Assembly (NCBI GenBank): GCA_963682055.1
Contig: OY821749.1
Coordinates: forward strand, 4,948,336-5,012,335
DNA from: Primula veris
Lineage: Eukaryota; Streptophyta; Magnoliopsida; Ericales; Primulaceae
Direction: 5' to 3'
Length of the DNA: 64,000 nucleotides
Shown here piece by piece: positions 23,069 through 37,119 of the stretch; position 1 is the first letter of the stretch, and every line of letters begins with the position of its first letter. Position numbers and translations under genes: made by a program. The notes beneath the pieces were generated by a model. The model saw nothing but the letters and a program-made list of their open reading frames with translations, was not told the origin of the DNA and did not search any database.

Positions 23069-26000
23069 ATGGCTTCCACATTGGCAATATCCTCTGCATA
23101 TTTCATTAGCTGTAGAGCCTCAAGCAAAAGTACTCTATCCTCCATTTCTCCATTCAACTCTCTCAAGCTCCCCCTTTTTTGGCCTTGGCAAAAGGTACGT
23201 AATATATGGTGAAAATGATTCACTACATGAAGTTGTCATCATGATACCATCCGACGTTATGTAGCTAAACTGATGATGTTAAATTTAACGACACTTAGTT
23301 TAAGTTTAACAAAATAATGTATGATGATATCCTGACATTTTTTTGTAGCGATTATCCTATGTCATGTTTTCGTTCGTTACAACTTTGACAAACTGATGTT
23401 ATCTGTATTCTTTAGTATCTTATTTTGTTATCAATCTGGCCTGTTTCCAATTTTAAATATTTATCCTGATTCTGTAATATGGTACTATAACGGAAGAGAG
23501 CATGTGTCTTGAGTTAAATAAATATTCATGAGAATCACTCACTTACTAGTAACCACTTATTAGTTACTAATATTCTGACTCATTTGTTTTAAATAAATAA
23601 AACCTTTCTTATTACTTATTACTACTTAGCAATATGTTGCACTATACTTTAATCTAAAAATGAATGGTTACATTCATTCTTATATTCTTTATATTAGCAC
23701 AATATACTCTTTGACAATATCTCCACATAATTTGTTTACTCGCGAAATTAAAACGTCGAACAAAGTAGCAAAAATTATGTTTGTTTGTTAGTTTTTAAGT
23801 TGGCCAAGCATAATCAAATTGCATGGAAGGGAGAGTAACTGGACCGATCGCGTGAAATTACCGTAGCGGAGGTAACTAAGATCAGTATCTTATTCACCAA
23901 ATTATCCAGCAAGTTGGGCACTAAATTTAATACATGTTGCAACTTTGAAGGGGTGCTTAACATGGAGTATAAAGCTACATACAGATAAACTTTCAGTTTA
24001 TATACTCCACTTCCGATCAAGTTATCCTCTGTAGTTTCTTTCAATATTTTTATCCACAATTCAGCAAAGCCGTGTAAAGTGACTAGAAACATAATTAACC
24101 AGTCAATGTTGGTAAATATGTCTGGGATATTACCGACTCAATAATGGTATTAATTTGTGAAGAGATATATGTAAACGGGAATTCCACGAGAATTAGCATT
24201 TCTTACATTGACAGCTTGGCAGGTGAAAGTGGGCCCACTGAGCTTGTCTCCATTGGGGTTCGGGACATGGGCATGGGGTAATCAGCTGTTATGGGGTTAC
24301 GAACAAGGAATGGACATTGAGCTACAAAAGGCTTTTGAAGTAGCACTTAAAAATGGGATTAATTTATTCGATACAGCCGATTCTTACGGAACAGGAAAAT
24401 TTAATGGCCAGAGTGAGAAACTCCTCGGCAAGTTCATTCGCGAATTTGAAGGTCCACTTTTTCCCTCATTTTTTTAAGCTGTACTTGAACTTAATATTTT
24501 AATTTCTGCTTGGTGCATAGTTGTTGGTAAATGCTTAGGTAGATACTAAACTTGCTTTTGATAAGTATTATTGACCAGATTAAAATATTGATGTTTTCAA
24601 AATTGTCCATCTATGTTCTTGAGTTATGGCCAACTTTGCTGAATTTTTATGTTCACTGTATTCTCAATTGGGTTAAAACGCAAGTGAAATTGAGTACTAA
24701 AGACGTTACTGGTTTAGGTAGATTGGTTGTTTGCAAATGCTTGAATAGGTTCATGCCAAATGCAAAGTATACTGATCAATGTGGTTTCTGAGCTCTAGTT
24801 TGATAACAACAGTACATTTAAGCTATTGCCTTTTTTAGTTACAAACTTACGGTACTAAGTATGCTTACCTTTATTCTGAATTGTAATAAAAACCAAGTGA
24901 AATCGAACAGTAAAAAAAATCGGTAAAATCCTGATTGTTTGTAAATGGTTGAAAAGGTTTATGCCAAGAGATAGGAAATGATATAGCTGGTCATTTTAAG
25001 CTGCATACTTATTAATTAGTTTAGTATTAACAGGGTTAATTATTTTTGGTTATTGCCAAATGACTAAAAGCTCATGTAGGTTTTTGATGTGAATATGCTA
25101 TTTGTATTCTAGTTTTTCAGCTGTTTTTTTTTTCAGGCCCAAAACAGGTAAAAGACAACATTGTCATTGCAACAAAGTTTGCGGCATATCCATGGCGCAT
25201 TACACCTGGACAAGTTGTAAATGCTTGCGAGTACGTTTTTTCTTTTTTGAACCATGAGATTAACATCTCTTATTTGACCACTGATTGATAAATAATGAGA
25301 TTAACATCTCTTATGTAACCATGATATGTTCATGTATTAGTTTTCTACCACACGTGGAATATAAATAAATAACAAACTAACATAACAACTTTAAAAAAAG
25401 TTGTTAACTAATAATAAAGCCCCTCATCATAAGCTATCTGCTCTAATAAATTGTTACACAAAATTAACTCGGTCATTATATTTTTTACGATTCAGGGCAT
25501 CATTGGATAGGATGAAGATTGAGAAAATTGGAATTGGACAACTCCACTGGTCAACTGCTAACTATGCTCCTCCTCAGGAACGAGCTCTTTGGGACGGCTT
25601 AGTTGCAATGTATGACAAGGTTACACATGGTGTTTTTTTATGCTTGTTATACGGAAAAAATGAACAGTACTCTTTTACGCTTTGTAATAAAGCTACCCTT
25701 TCGCATTTCAGAACACTGCAAATATTAGGGACAGAAAATTGTCTCTGTCAGTTATTGATTTCTACATTACATCATTTTTGAAAACTATTAAATTTATGGT
25801 TCCTTTCGAGTTACAGGGCCTTGTTCAAGCAGTTGGTGTGAGCAATTATGGTCCGAAACAGCTTGTAAAAATTCATGATTACCTTAAAGAGAGGGGAGTC
25901 CCTCTGTGCTCTGCTCAGGTTGTTTATCTTAATCTCTTTAAGTAATGATTTACTTGAACGGAAGGGGACATTACGGATTCCCACACTAACGTAGAACCAT

Positions 26001-27896
26001 AATTCGATTTTGGGGAATAAAATAGGAAAACGCGATCTAACAGTGCATAAAATATGTATATGAATTAATTATTTATAACTTTATTTGGTTTTGTAACTAG
26101 TTAGTACTACAGTCTATATTTTTGTTATCCGACTTGGAAGGGAAGGTCTACTAAAATCGTCAAGAAGTCTGACGTTTGTGTGCTAGTTGCCATCTTTTCT
26201 AAGGAAGCAAAGAGGACTTAACAGGAACAAGAGGGGTCCATCGAAGAAGATCTTTCTCCCTCCCTTTGTTTCAGAAGAAAAGGAGGCGGTATACGGAGTT
26301 GAAATCTGGTGATGGTGTGCTAAACTGGAATTACCCTAACAAAAACTAAGACTACTATATGTGGAAATAGATGCATTCACTTATCAAACATAAGAGTTAT
26401 AACAAGTTAAGATGTACGGAGTAGATCTTTGGAAAAACTGTGGCATCATTCCTGTTTTAGTAATTTTCTGACAGTAATTCGGAACTATTGAACAAATTGA
26501 GAAACACTGATTGTTTTTGTTTCTGCTTTTGCTTTCATACATTAATATCATTCGGACCAGCTATGGTTTCTTAGTACTAGAGTGTGTTTCCATATATTCG
26601 TTACAGTGTTAATAACTATTTAATAGTACGATAAGTTGGTCTTCAAAAACTAACCGAACGAGTATTGCACGCGGAAACCATTATCAGGTACAATTTTCAT
26701 TGCTGAGTATGGGTGAAGAACAAATGGAGATAAAGAACATATGCGACTATTTGGGTATCCAATTAATAGCATATAGCCCTCTCGGACTTGGAATGCTTAC
26801 TGGGAAATACACTGCCTCAAATCTTCCTCAAGGACCTAGGTAAAAGCACCAATATGTTTTATTGATCAGAATGCTAAATGTATTTTCTGCTATCTGTCTC
26901 ATAGAATGCTATTGTGTTCTTTCTACAGGGGGCTGTTATTTAGTCAGATAGTTCCAGGTCTCGAGCCTTTATTAAATTCGCTACGAGATATAGCGCAGAA
27001 AAGAAGGAAAACTGTTCCTCAGGTATAGACGTATGTAGTAGTTTTATAAAGTTAATGTTTTTTTTGTTTTCTAATTAATAGAAAACAATCAATTCTGTGG
27101 ACAGGTAGCTATAAACTGGTGCATTTGCAAAGGTACCATTCCTATACCGGGGATTAAATCTGTAAAACAAGTAAAGGAAAATTTAGGTTCTCTTGGTTGG
27201 CGCCTTAGTACAGATGAGATTCTTCAGTTAGAAGCTGCAGCACAAGAATCTCCCCGGAAAATGATACAAAACGTTTTCCAGACAAGGTGGGTTTCTCATC
27301 TTCTATTTTGGGTTTGTTTGGCTACAGAAGTGAAGCCAATTAGCTGGAAAAAGAAACAAAAAAAGCTCTTTAATTAAGCTGATCAGGCAAATATAGTCCA
27401 ACTTTGAAACAAAAAGGCAAAGAAGCTGCAATTAAACAAGTCAATGTAACCCTTCAAAAAACAAACGAGTCCATGTATGTTTTTGGGGATTGGTTCAAGT
27501 TTAAAAAGAGTTGAGAAGCAAACTGTGGAAAAAATCTCTGGAAGCTGCCATCCTTTAGGGATCGTAAAACTTATTTTTAGGGCTTATATGCTTGCACTTG
27601 TAAGCAAATAAGTCGGCTATTCTACCTTCTAAAAAGCTGGCGTATTTGGCCAGGAAAAAAAGTTCAGTGAACTGTTAAGTTAAAACTTCTAGGCTTTTTA
27701 GGCCAGAAAGCTGAAATTTTTGGAAGTAGGACAAGCCAAATATAATGATGATAAAAAAAGATTGAAGTTTCAAAAACCAAATTTTCCTTTTTCTTGAGTT
27801 TAAAGTCTTTCAACTTCCAATCTCCCAGCATCATTTTCTTGTGCATTATGTTATATTAGCTACTCTGAATGAGTTGAATTTTTAATCTGCAGATAA
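23069..27896 (+). CDS. Chloroplast-type aldo-keto reductase (NAD(P)-linked oxidoreductase)
   Basis: Nine exons: 23069-23194, 24223-24451, 25137-25230, 25496-25619, 25817-25918, 26688-26839, 26929-27022, 27105-27286 and 27893-27896; phases are consistent and give 368 aa. Exon 1 encodes a Ser-rich N-terminus that looks like a plastid transit peptide. The AKR barrel follows, with the catalytic tetrad Asp92, Tyr97 (in DTADSYG), Lys132 (ATKFA) and His167 (IGQLHW). Later conserved blocks include GVSNYG, YSPLGLGMLTGKY and PIPGIKS, the latter near the nucleotide-binding end. The family resembles the plant plastid/plastoglobule AKR typified by Arabidopsis At1g06690 (from memory); the substrate is unknown. 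The last codon is split: exon 8 ends with AG, and exon 9 contributes one base and then TAA. If intron 8 is retained the protein would end differently. Confidence 0.9.
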
Positions 27897-28052
27897 GTTG
27901 GAATCCTGCAAAAGCGAAGAAAAGAATGTCCAATACTGGATGCTCCAAACATGGACTTGGAGCTGCTATTCCAATATTGTTAAGAAAAGTCTCAGATTGA
28001 TTTTAATTCTAGAGTGTCCCTCTCTTAGAAACATTTGTGATATACCGATTAG

Positions 28053-28825
28053 GAGGGGTGACATCGGTTCGTTACCGAACTTTTTGACTACACACCGATA
28101 CCATACCAAACTAGTTTGGTTTGAGAATTTTTATACCATTACCGAACCAAAAAATTCGGTATACCAAACTTTCAGTATACCAAATTATTCGGTTGGTTCG
28201 GTTCGGTTTCGTTTTTATACCAAATTTTAGAGTTTACAAGTGATCAGTAGCAGCTCCAGCACCCAATCTATAAAGCATTAGATTGGGGCCTCCTCCACAT
28301 GTCAAGGACCCCCTTATTTTTATATATTCAATATATTAGTACATGATCTAATGTGATAATTACAAAAATAAAAGGAGTACAAAGTTAAAAATACATATTA
28401 TGCAAGTTCAGAGGTTACAGAGTAGTACATTTATGAGTGGGTCTATAAAATTACACTATTGGTCATTTAATTTTCTTAAAAATTTACGAACCCTATAGTT
28501 CATAAAGAAAATGAAAATAATCCCACGTTATGAAAACTAACATATCCTTTAATATTTGGAATATTAAATAACTTAAGGCACAAAGTCTAATTAAAATAGT
28601 TTACCGTAAACATGGTCTAACTAATAGTACATTATAATGAATTAACATTATAAATTCCAAAGAATATCATATAATTAAAAATTGAAATGTTTTAAATTAA
28701 GGCTTTTTTTCCGAATTCGATTTGGGTCTCCAAAATGCTGAATACGGCACTGCAAGTGATGATAAAAAAATGGTACGTATTTGGAAAAATAACATAGTAT
28801 AAAGTTTTAAAAGTAGTAGATTAAA

Positions 28826-28856
<31 letters not shown>

Positions 28857-29708
28857 ACATTTATTGTTTATTTGCATAAAAGAGTAAACATTACTAAAAC
28901 TTTATAGTAAAGTTTATACTTCTTCCGTATCAATTTATATGTTTTATACGAAATTACGTGCAATTTTGATCGGCTTTGAACATGTAACTAAATTGCCGAA
29001 ATAATTTTTAAAAAAATTCTATCCTATCATTCTATTATAATAAGGCAACCCAAGACAAATAAAACTGCCCAATTTTACCCCTTTTTTTGGAAATACCCCT
29101 ACTTTTTTTTCCTAATTAATCATTTACATTTATTCAATTCAAAATATAAAAAACACACAAAAATCATTATCTTTTCAAAACAATTATAATCATATATCAA
29201 ACAAAATCGTTTTACGTGTATTTTGTATAACAATAGCATTATATTACTCATGATTTCTAATTTAATATATTCATTCGATCAATATACTTTTTAAAAATTT
29301 ATTTACCCGGATCATATATATATCACGCGTCGCACACGTAACGTGTGCATAACGATTACTAGTAGTTTAATATTTAAACTATGTAAACAAAAATTGACTA
29401 GAAAAAGTATTCACAAGAAAAATTAATATAAGTATATTATAACAATGTTAATAATTAAGTGTATATAAGTCTTTTAGTTTATTTGTCTATATAGTATATT
29501 TTAATATTTCGGTTTGAATCGTTACGATACCGAACTCATCAAACGAATACCGAAATTAAACCGACTTTTAAATATCGGTTCGGTTGTACCGTACCATAAT
29601 GTCGGTATACCAAACTTTTGATACCGACTTGATTGGTTCGGTTCGAAAAATGCTCGGTTGGTACAAGTCAGTAGAAAAGGGTCACCCTTACCGATTAGGC
29701 CACCCCTA
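28053..29708. mobile_element. hAT-like non-autonomous element 1
   Basis: The left end GAGGGGTGACATCGG and right end GGCCACCCCTA form short terminal inverted repeats. They are flanked by identical 8-bp copies of CCGATTAG (28045-28052 and 29709-29716), the duplication length of hAT transposons. Subterminal sequence on both sides is rich in motifs such as CGGTATACCAAA and GGTTCGGTTCGG, in opposite orientations, as hAT transposase-binding regions often are. The interior has no transposase frame and contains an AT run near 28830. Tandem copies of CACCC(T/C)TACCGATTAGG at the right end make the exact border slightly uncertain. Confidence 0.55.
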
Positions 29709-29800
29709 CCGATTAGGGCTGCAAATGAGACGGAAATTTCGTGTTCATTTCGTTAAAAGCTCGTATCGTTCTCGTTCATTATTAAATGAAATCATAATGA

Positions 29801-29837
<37 letters not shown>

Positions 29838-29918
29838 TCGTTTAGTAAACGTGATGATAATGATCATGGCCCTTCTCGTTTCGTTAAATTTTGTTTTCGT
29901 CTAATAATAAATAAATAA

Positions 29919-29949
<31 letters not shown>

Positions 29950-30085
29950 ATAAATGTATAGTAAAAATATTATCAATATTAATTTAAAATCCGTTATAAA
30001 AAAATATATAATGTGAGGTGTTAATTGAATTCGTTGTAAGTTGCTGATTCATGTAATAAAATCAATTATAAAAAAAATATGTAAT

Positions 30086-30301
30086 TGTTGTGAGTCTTAT
30101 TAGCTCAGTATATATATTATATAGGAGATATAGAGAGAACATAGAGAGAGAGAACAATATGTATTTTATTAATCAGAATGTATATGAATGAATGTAAACT
30201 ACAAGACCCCTAACCCTCTTTATATAGATAGAGGGGTAGGGTTACAAGCCCACTTGGGCCCATAAAGTATAAGCCCAAGAGTCCAATAATATCTTACAAC
30301 A
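30086..30301 (-). repeat. 3' LTR of copia copy 2
   Basis: 216 bp with TG...CA borders; identical to 36904-37119. On the element strand the box TATATAAAG precedes GAGGGTTAGGGG. Confidence 0.93.
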
Positions 30302-33300
30302 CTCCCCCTTTGGACGTCTTGAATTCTTCGTCTTCATGCAGTCGATCTGAGTCGAGTTCATTCGCAGTGCTAAACACATAAAAACCTTAGGGATGGAAAA
30401 CCCAGTGTGGGACAAAACCGGTACCTAGGAGAAACTGTGTAGCCGAATGATATAGGCCGAAATATCATGTAAGTAACTAACCACAAAACAGTGTGCCTCA
30501 TCAAAACCTTGCCAGAGCAAACCCAATGGGAAAATCTCTGATCGAAGGAAAAAAAGTGCAACAGTGGTAGTAGTAGGGGATCAACCACCAAACAGGTGCC
30601 TCATTAAAACCTTGCTAGAGTAAACCCAGTGGGAAAAACCTCTAGTCGAAGGACAAAAGAGTACACAGTGGTAAGAAGTATACAACAGGATACTCCCCCT
30701 AATTTCGGCAATCTTAAGTGAGTTAAGATGGGAACGTGTCTCGCTAAAAATCTTGCCAAGGAAAACCCAGTGGGAAAAAAACCTTGGTCTAAGGACAAAA
30801 AGAGTACACGAGCATGCGACTGGATGCTCCCCCTTACTTGCACACGACAGGGTGCGAAGATTTCGATTAAGTAGTAATTAGTGCAATAAGCATTCACCTG
30901 GATGCTCCCCCTCACTTGCACACGACTGGGTGCAAAGATTTCATATTCCAAGAAAGAGTACGAGCATTCGACTGGATGCCTCATTTACTTACATACGACT
31001 GGATGCAAGAAACTCTAACGTGGAATAGAACGAGCATTCAACTGGATGCTCTTAAAATTCATTTGTGAAGATTAATTTCGGCGAGAAATGCTAAACAGCA
31101 TAATGTAGTCATGTCTCTCTTGATCAATAACAACAAGTTGTCTTCTATGACAAGTGTTTTATCTGGATCGTGAGACAGAACATATGTAATTCAAATATGA
31201 CTAATACTAGCTCGAAGCCATATACACTCTCTAGTCGTCTCATAGAGCACGAATAGATCAGAGTGATTCACTTGGAGTCATTCCAAGACCTCCAAGATGT
31301 CGCCTTATTCCTAATGGTAAAGACATACCATGTTAGGAATATCCCTTATGCGGGTCTGATAAGTAACCGGCATCGGTATAACCGAAAAAGGGTTGCGTTA
31401 ATTCGAGTACCGAAGGGGGTAGGTACACTCGATGACGCAAATGGGATAAACTAGCCCACTTCCAAAATTACCATAAGGTAAGGGAATGTGTCTTTAGTGC
31501 CATTTCGATGGCAGCGTGTTAGCGCGATGTTGTGTCGAGCTATACCATTCACAACAGACGAGATGTTCGTCGTAGCACATTAGACCAAGTACAATGATGC
31601 GCTTATTGTACTTAGATATGAACATTATGGTTCAATATCTCTTCATCGTCTCATCAGGGACGGACTGGGTCTATATCAATGTCTAGTGATCGAACGATCA
31701 TGGGAGAATCTGACGACTTAGCGTCATGATGACTAAAACGTCATAACACCTTCTGGGTGTAGTCTGAATCATGGACTTAGATTCAATCTTTACGGGACTC
31801 AATCATCAGGTTGAGTTACTACCGTGTCTTCCCAAGATCCTTCATCTCGAAGGCAAATCCAAAAATGGATCGCGTAATAAAACACGCAAGGGCATAATAC
31901 TTGTTCAAGTATCCCAAGCTAATCAAGTACTCACTTAGGCGGTATACCACATCCGCTCGGATTATATTAATCCATATAGTGAACGTCTCAGTCAATTGAG
32001 ATCGTGTTCCGTGGTCAGGAACTACTTGATTCAAGCATTATGAAGTCACACAGGGACCTTCATCTATATCTCTTTGTCTAAATCCCCATAGAGATAAAAC
32101 CGTGACCACATTCATGGCTGCATACTCAGTTTTTCGGAAACTACTAAACTGGTAAAGTAGGGGACTGTTATAATGTCCATTACGAGGAAATCAACCATCT
32201 CGTAATCAATTCCAAGGTGTGAGAGAAGCCTTGCGCTACTAGGCGAGCATTCTACAATCTCATTATTCTCATCATTTTTCCTTACGAATAACCAAATAAA
32301 CGAACTCGTTTAACATTGGTGGTGTTGGAACTACAGGTCCGAACACACTTTCGCTAAGGAGTCTACTTGGATTGCAAGTTTCCATTAGTACAGTCTATTC
32401 TACGTTGACTTCAGGCAACGATACATGGTTCTCTGTCATAATTTGTTCATATTATCAGTCGTCACCGAATATATGAACAAGTAATCAATGACAGTCTCGT
32501 TTCGCTTCAATATCGTCTAAGATATCATGATCGACAGATATTTCGAGATTCTTAGGATGAGGAGGAAATCACACATCTCCTTGATCCTTTATAATCTCGT
32601 GCGACAAACGAGTTTCAGTTCACCACCTCTGGGGCTGAACGAATTTGGAACCGGTCAACTTCCTCGTATCTTGGGAAGGACGAAAGACTGACGGCCGACG
32701 ACAGCGTCCTTTGCTTGGAAGGTTCGGCCAAAGCAACGTGTTACGACAGGAACACGGCGTCCGACAGGGACGTCTATCCTTGCAAGCATTTTGCAGCAGG
32801 TATAAATGATCTCGTGACATCTCATAAAGTCATTAAATGCGTCTGGCATTTAGTTAGACTTGAGGGAGTCTATGCACTTACTTATCACTAAGTGCAGTTT
32901 TGGGATCAAGCTAAGACTGAGTGGGTTATGCCACGTTACTTCACGTCGTTCCTTATCAACGGTAACGTGCAAATCTCCCCCTAACGACGGGGAGAACAGT
33001 CTTAGCGATGTCACTTTCGCATATCATGCGGTAAAGAGATCGCTTGCCAAGGTTACTCTATCAAATGATAGGCAGGAGATTCATAATCGACTTATGTCCC
33101 CTTCAGAGGTCCATATTTTGAACGCTAGAACGGCTCAATCAAAATATCAATTAGTCACTCTAAACACGCGTTAATATGAGACTTCTGGCTCATAACCAGT
33201 AACCAGCTGATACGCACATGGTGTTTGAGTGTCTATGGGCCTCATAACGGACCAATGCAGCAAAATAGCATAACCCCACACGGAAATATAAATCTTGGTG

Positions 33301-36300
33301 CGCAAGACCAAGAAATGCGTGCAATCATTTGCAGCCGCATCATCAAACTTTCCGTGAGTCCATTTGGGTCTGAACATAATCGACAGGATGTTCAATTTCA
33401 ATTTCCAAATTCAAGTAATTCAAATCGAAATTTCGATTCTTACTCTTCGGTATTATCAAGTCGACTAGACTTTTCAGGATAATCCGGATCATGAGCCATC
33501 AACTTAATGATAGGGCTAAAAGTTTGGGAAATGCTGCATTTCTGTGGACAACAATAATCATGTGACCTTATTGTCGATGCATCAACCATAACCATTTATA
33601 TTTATGGTCCGTCTTATGGTTGGATAAGTCCACAATAACTCCTTCAATTCTTTACAAGAATTCTACGAGTTCTTTTCGTGATCTTTACACATACTAGTCT
33701 TTCAAAGTGAGCATTAGTGGCATGAATTTCGGATTAATTACGAAATATATTCTCAGAGAGAATCCAAATGCGATGCGATTATAAATCAAGCATCGTCTTT
33801 TGACCCGGGAATATCTCATCCGGTCAATGCCACAATATCAAAATGCTCTTATCAATCGACAACGAGCGAATGATAGTACAGACAATCATGTCTTAGCATT
33901 TAAATCATTCATCATTTCGACGACAGGCGAAATGATAAGGTAATTTTAAATGCTTTAAAGAATGTGGTAGCAACCACTTGAAAGACATTTCAACTCCTCT
34001 AAAATACGCTTTTGGTCGTATTGAGTGGAGGCTATGTAAAGAAATTTTAATTCTTTCATGAGCTATTACCAGATAACACTGGTTTCTCGAATATTTTATA
34101 ACTCAACAAGGTACGGCAGGACCTACATGAGTATAAGACCTCATATTTGACAAATGAATTTGGTTTTACCAAATATTTTGATTTGGAACGACAGGTCCAG
34201 AATCATTGTCACTGAGTACTCTTTTAGGCAAATAGTTGGTGAAATTATGTGGTACACTGTTACCCACTATTTCCAAAAAAAATCAACTATCCCACAAGTA
34301 TTGCCTAAAATTTCATAATTTAAAGTTTGGTCATATTTGTCAAAGGAATTTGCTCAAAACACTTTAAATTATTTCGAGAAATTTTGTAAACAGGCAAACC
34401 ATAATCCAAAAGTATGGTCCAAATGGAAAAATAATAATCCAAATGGAAAACATAATCCAGATGAGCGAAAAAATGGCTCAATGATTTATCAAAATCAATA
34501 AAGAAAGGTCCCAAACTCATTTGAGCCACAAAACCGGGGGTCTCAAGAGTTTCCTTTCAGTTAGCTTTAACCACATTAGCATCGGGTTGTTCACCTTTGT
34601 AATAGTTTTAAACTATTTAAGGAGTAACCGTGCATGACCTTTGTCTTTATAGCATAGAGTTGCCTCATTGAGCATTATCTCTTGCTTTGTGACAACGGGC
34701 CATATTGTTCCTTTCAATTACTGTCTTGGAGCCACAGATTTTCGATTTTGACGATTGTCTAAAATCTCGCTTGGCTAGGCGATTCATCGGGATCGCGACA
34801 GTTCGAGACAAATAACACTTGTCTCGGTTCTCGATTCGTGGAAAAAAATGTACACGAATAGCATTAATATCAGGCAAACAATTCGCCATTGACCCAATAG
34901 GATTAAAACTACTCACCGGGGTAATTTTCTTATCCAATAACAGATGGGCGATAAAGAAACATGGTGAATATAAATTCACGATACTGCTTATGGAATACAA
35001 TTTCCAAGCTAGTATTTTGGTGAAGGATAGCTCCAATATGTCAATTTCAGACATTTGTTCACCATAGACGTCATCACGTCTCAAATGTGGCGGCAGAATA
35101 AAATCAACGCATTAGCATTCATCCTGATGGTAACAACAAACTCGTGTTTTACTCATCAAGGATGGCATCCAAAAAAAAAATTTTGGGCATCACATTTTCA
35201 CACATCAGGGTGACTAACATGTGGTGACGGAATTAAAATCAACGTTTAAACAGTCATTTCGCAAGTATGTTTTACGATTTTTCTCATCATAGATGGCATC
35301 CAACATGTGTTGGGAGTTCTGGATTATTTTTCATATAAAACGACTGGTTTATATGTTTATGGTTTGCACAAGCACAAACTTTTTTTTTTTTCGAAACGAC
35401 AGGTTCGAAAACATTAGTTTTGCTTCTCATGTGAATCGGTTCTCATTGATCGAACGACGGGTCGATACTGAAACACCAATTCGGCGAAACATACATCACT
35501 ATATAAACACACTCGGGGAAATTATTATTTAGTCAACCCCTTTCGGTAGCTCTACTTGAAAAACGACCAGGAAAGACGGTGAGGATGGAGGGCACGAATG
35601 CCACTTAAAACCCGACCTCATTAGGATATCGACTTCCGCCTATATCTTTCCTAGACATCGTATCCAAATAGGTGAGCCTATTTAGGGAAGGTTCATAATT
35701 TTTCCAACTTAAATGTGAAAATATATGATTTCGCAAATTACCATATTTTACACAAGTGTATGTACATGGCAGTAGATAAATATATAAATCGTACCTGCTT
35801 GCATAATTAAATAATATAGCAGTAGCATGGTAGTACATATTAGCACAATCTAAATTTACCAATTTACACTAAGCAAGATATTACTAAATATTTATTTATT
35901 CTATTGCTATATGTGTAATTTCTATACATGGTAACTAAATCATTCATGTACGTATTATATTTTATTTACCAATTTACAATATACACGCAAGTTACATACA
36001 TTGTAATTCACAAGATTCATTATATCATGAAAGGAATCAAATATTAACTCATGGTAATTTGTCTAATTACATAATCAAGTTCCAAGTTTGCATGTATTGA
36101 CCAGATTCTATGTGAATTCAAACAAATGTACTGTTTTATATACAAGGGTAAACTCCAGGACTTACAGGTGTAAATTCAGTAAACTACATATCTATTTACA
36201 GAGTTATTACAGTTTCAGTCCAGAATTTCAGATGAGTTTCAGTTTAGTCCTTGAGTAATTAACATAACAGTTTACAACTTTCAGCGAATTACAAATCAGT

Positions 36301-36903
36301 ACTATACGTTTCAGTTTGTTACATATTTAAGCCAACAGAAAAATACATGGGGTCAATACATAAATTATGTACTTAACACGGGTAAACAATTCAATTTATA
36401 TGCGATTAACAAGACGTTTATATGCAGTAACGTAACAAATCTGACATATTGTGCAATTACAATCCAGTTTGGGACGTGTGATACATGTATATCATGTATG
36501 TGTATATTCGTAATTTAGTCAGGACCATAGTTATTTAACAACATAACCTAGCATATGAATGAATTAGTCACCAATTTATGGCAGAAGTTTTTCCATGAAC
36601 TAATTAATATTTTGAAAGCAGCTAACATCACATAGTACTATACGTTTAGTTCGGTGACCTGGGTTGTGATTTATCATGCAATAGCAACATCTCTGTTTTT
36701 TTTTTTTTTTAACATACGTTTAAGTATATATAAAAAAATATACCGTACTCCAGGTATCTTGCGGAAGTCCGATATAACTAAAACTTTAAAGTTTGGCCGT
36801 ACGTTTTTATAACTCAATTTTCGAAATTAAACCCTTCTTTTCGAACAAATACCCCAATCTCTTATCTTTTACTTCAATCTCCGTGAGCAACGTGCTGATA
36901 ACG

Positions 36904-37119
36904 TGTTGTGAGTCTTATTAGCTCAGTATATATATTATATAGGAGATATAGAGAGAACATAGAGAGAGAGAACAATATGTATTTTATTAATCAGAATGTA
37001 TATGAATGAATGTAAACTACAAGACCCCTAACCCTCTTTATATAGATAGAGGGGTAGGGTTACAAGCCCACTTGGGCCCATAAAGTATAAGCCCAAGAGT
37101 CCAATAATATCTTACAACA
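36904..37119 (-). repeat. 5' LTR of copia copy 2
   Basis: 216 bp; identical to the 3' LTR. On the element strand it is followed directly by CGTTATCAGCACG, where a primer-binding site is expected. This matches the usual initiator-Met sequence only partly. Confidence 0.93.

Larger units (their letters stand above)
30086..37119 (-). mobile_element. Full-length Ty1/copia element with identical LTRs and decayed coding region (copy 2)
   Basis: Both LTRs are 216 bp and identical by eye, and the element is flanked by a perfect GTAAT duplication (30081-30085 and 37120-37124). It lies on the minus strand: 5' LTR 36904-37119, purine tract AAAGGGGGAG at about 30302-30312, 3' LTR 30086-30301. The interior holds only fragments of copia pol in broken frames, such as ARIDVPVG (about 32790), FEMKDLGKTR then stop (about 31820-31850) and an RNase H remnant like YADAGYLSDPHKG (about 31340-31390). 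Gag-like traces lie near 34665-34800. A young insertion with old coding damage means it was moved by proteins supplied by another element. Confidence 0.9.

Noticed and set aside
28045..28230. Extra exon of the aldo-keto reductase gene (frame at 27898-28230)
   Set aside because: The protein ends at the TAA at 27894-27896, and the following frame runs into the hAT-like element.
642..33980. Segmental inverted duplication of host DNA between 0.6-4.6 kb and 30-34 kb
   Set aside because: The homologous blocks end at LTR borders and one copy has its own target duplication, so they are two transposon insertions in opposite orientation.
34665..35084. 139-codon minus-strand frame as a host gene
   Set aside because: It is inside the copia element, in the gag region, and appears to be a frame-shifted remnant.
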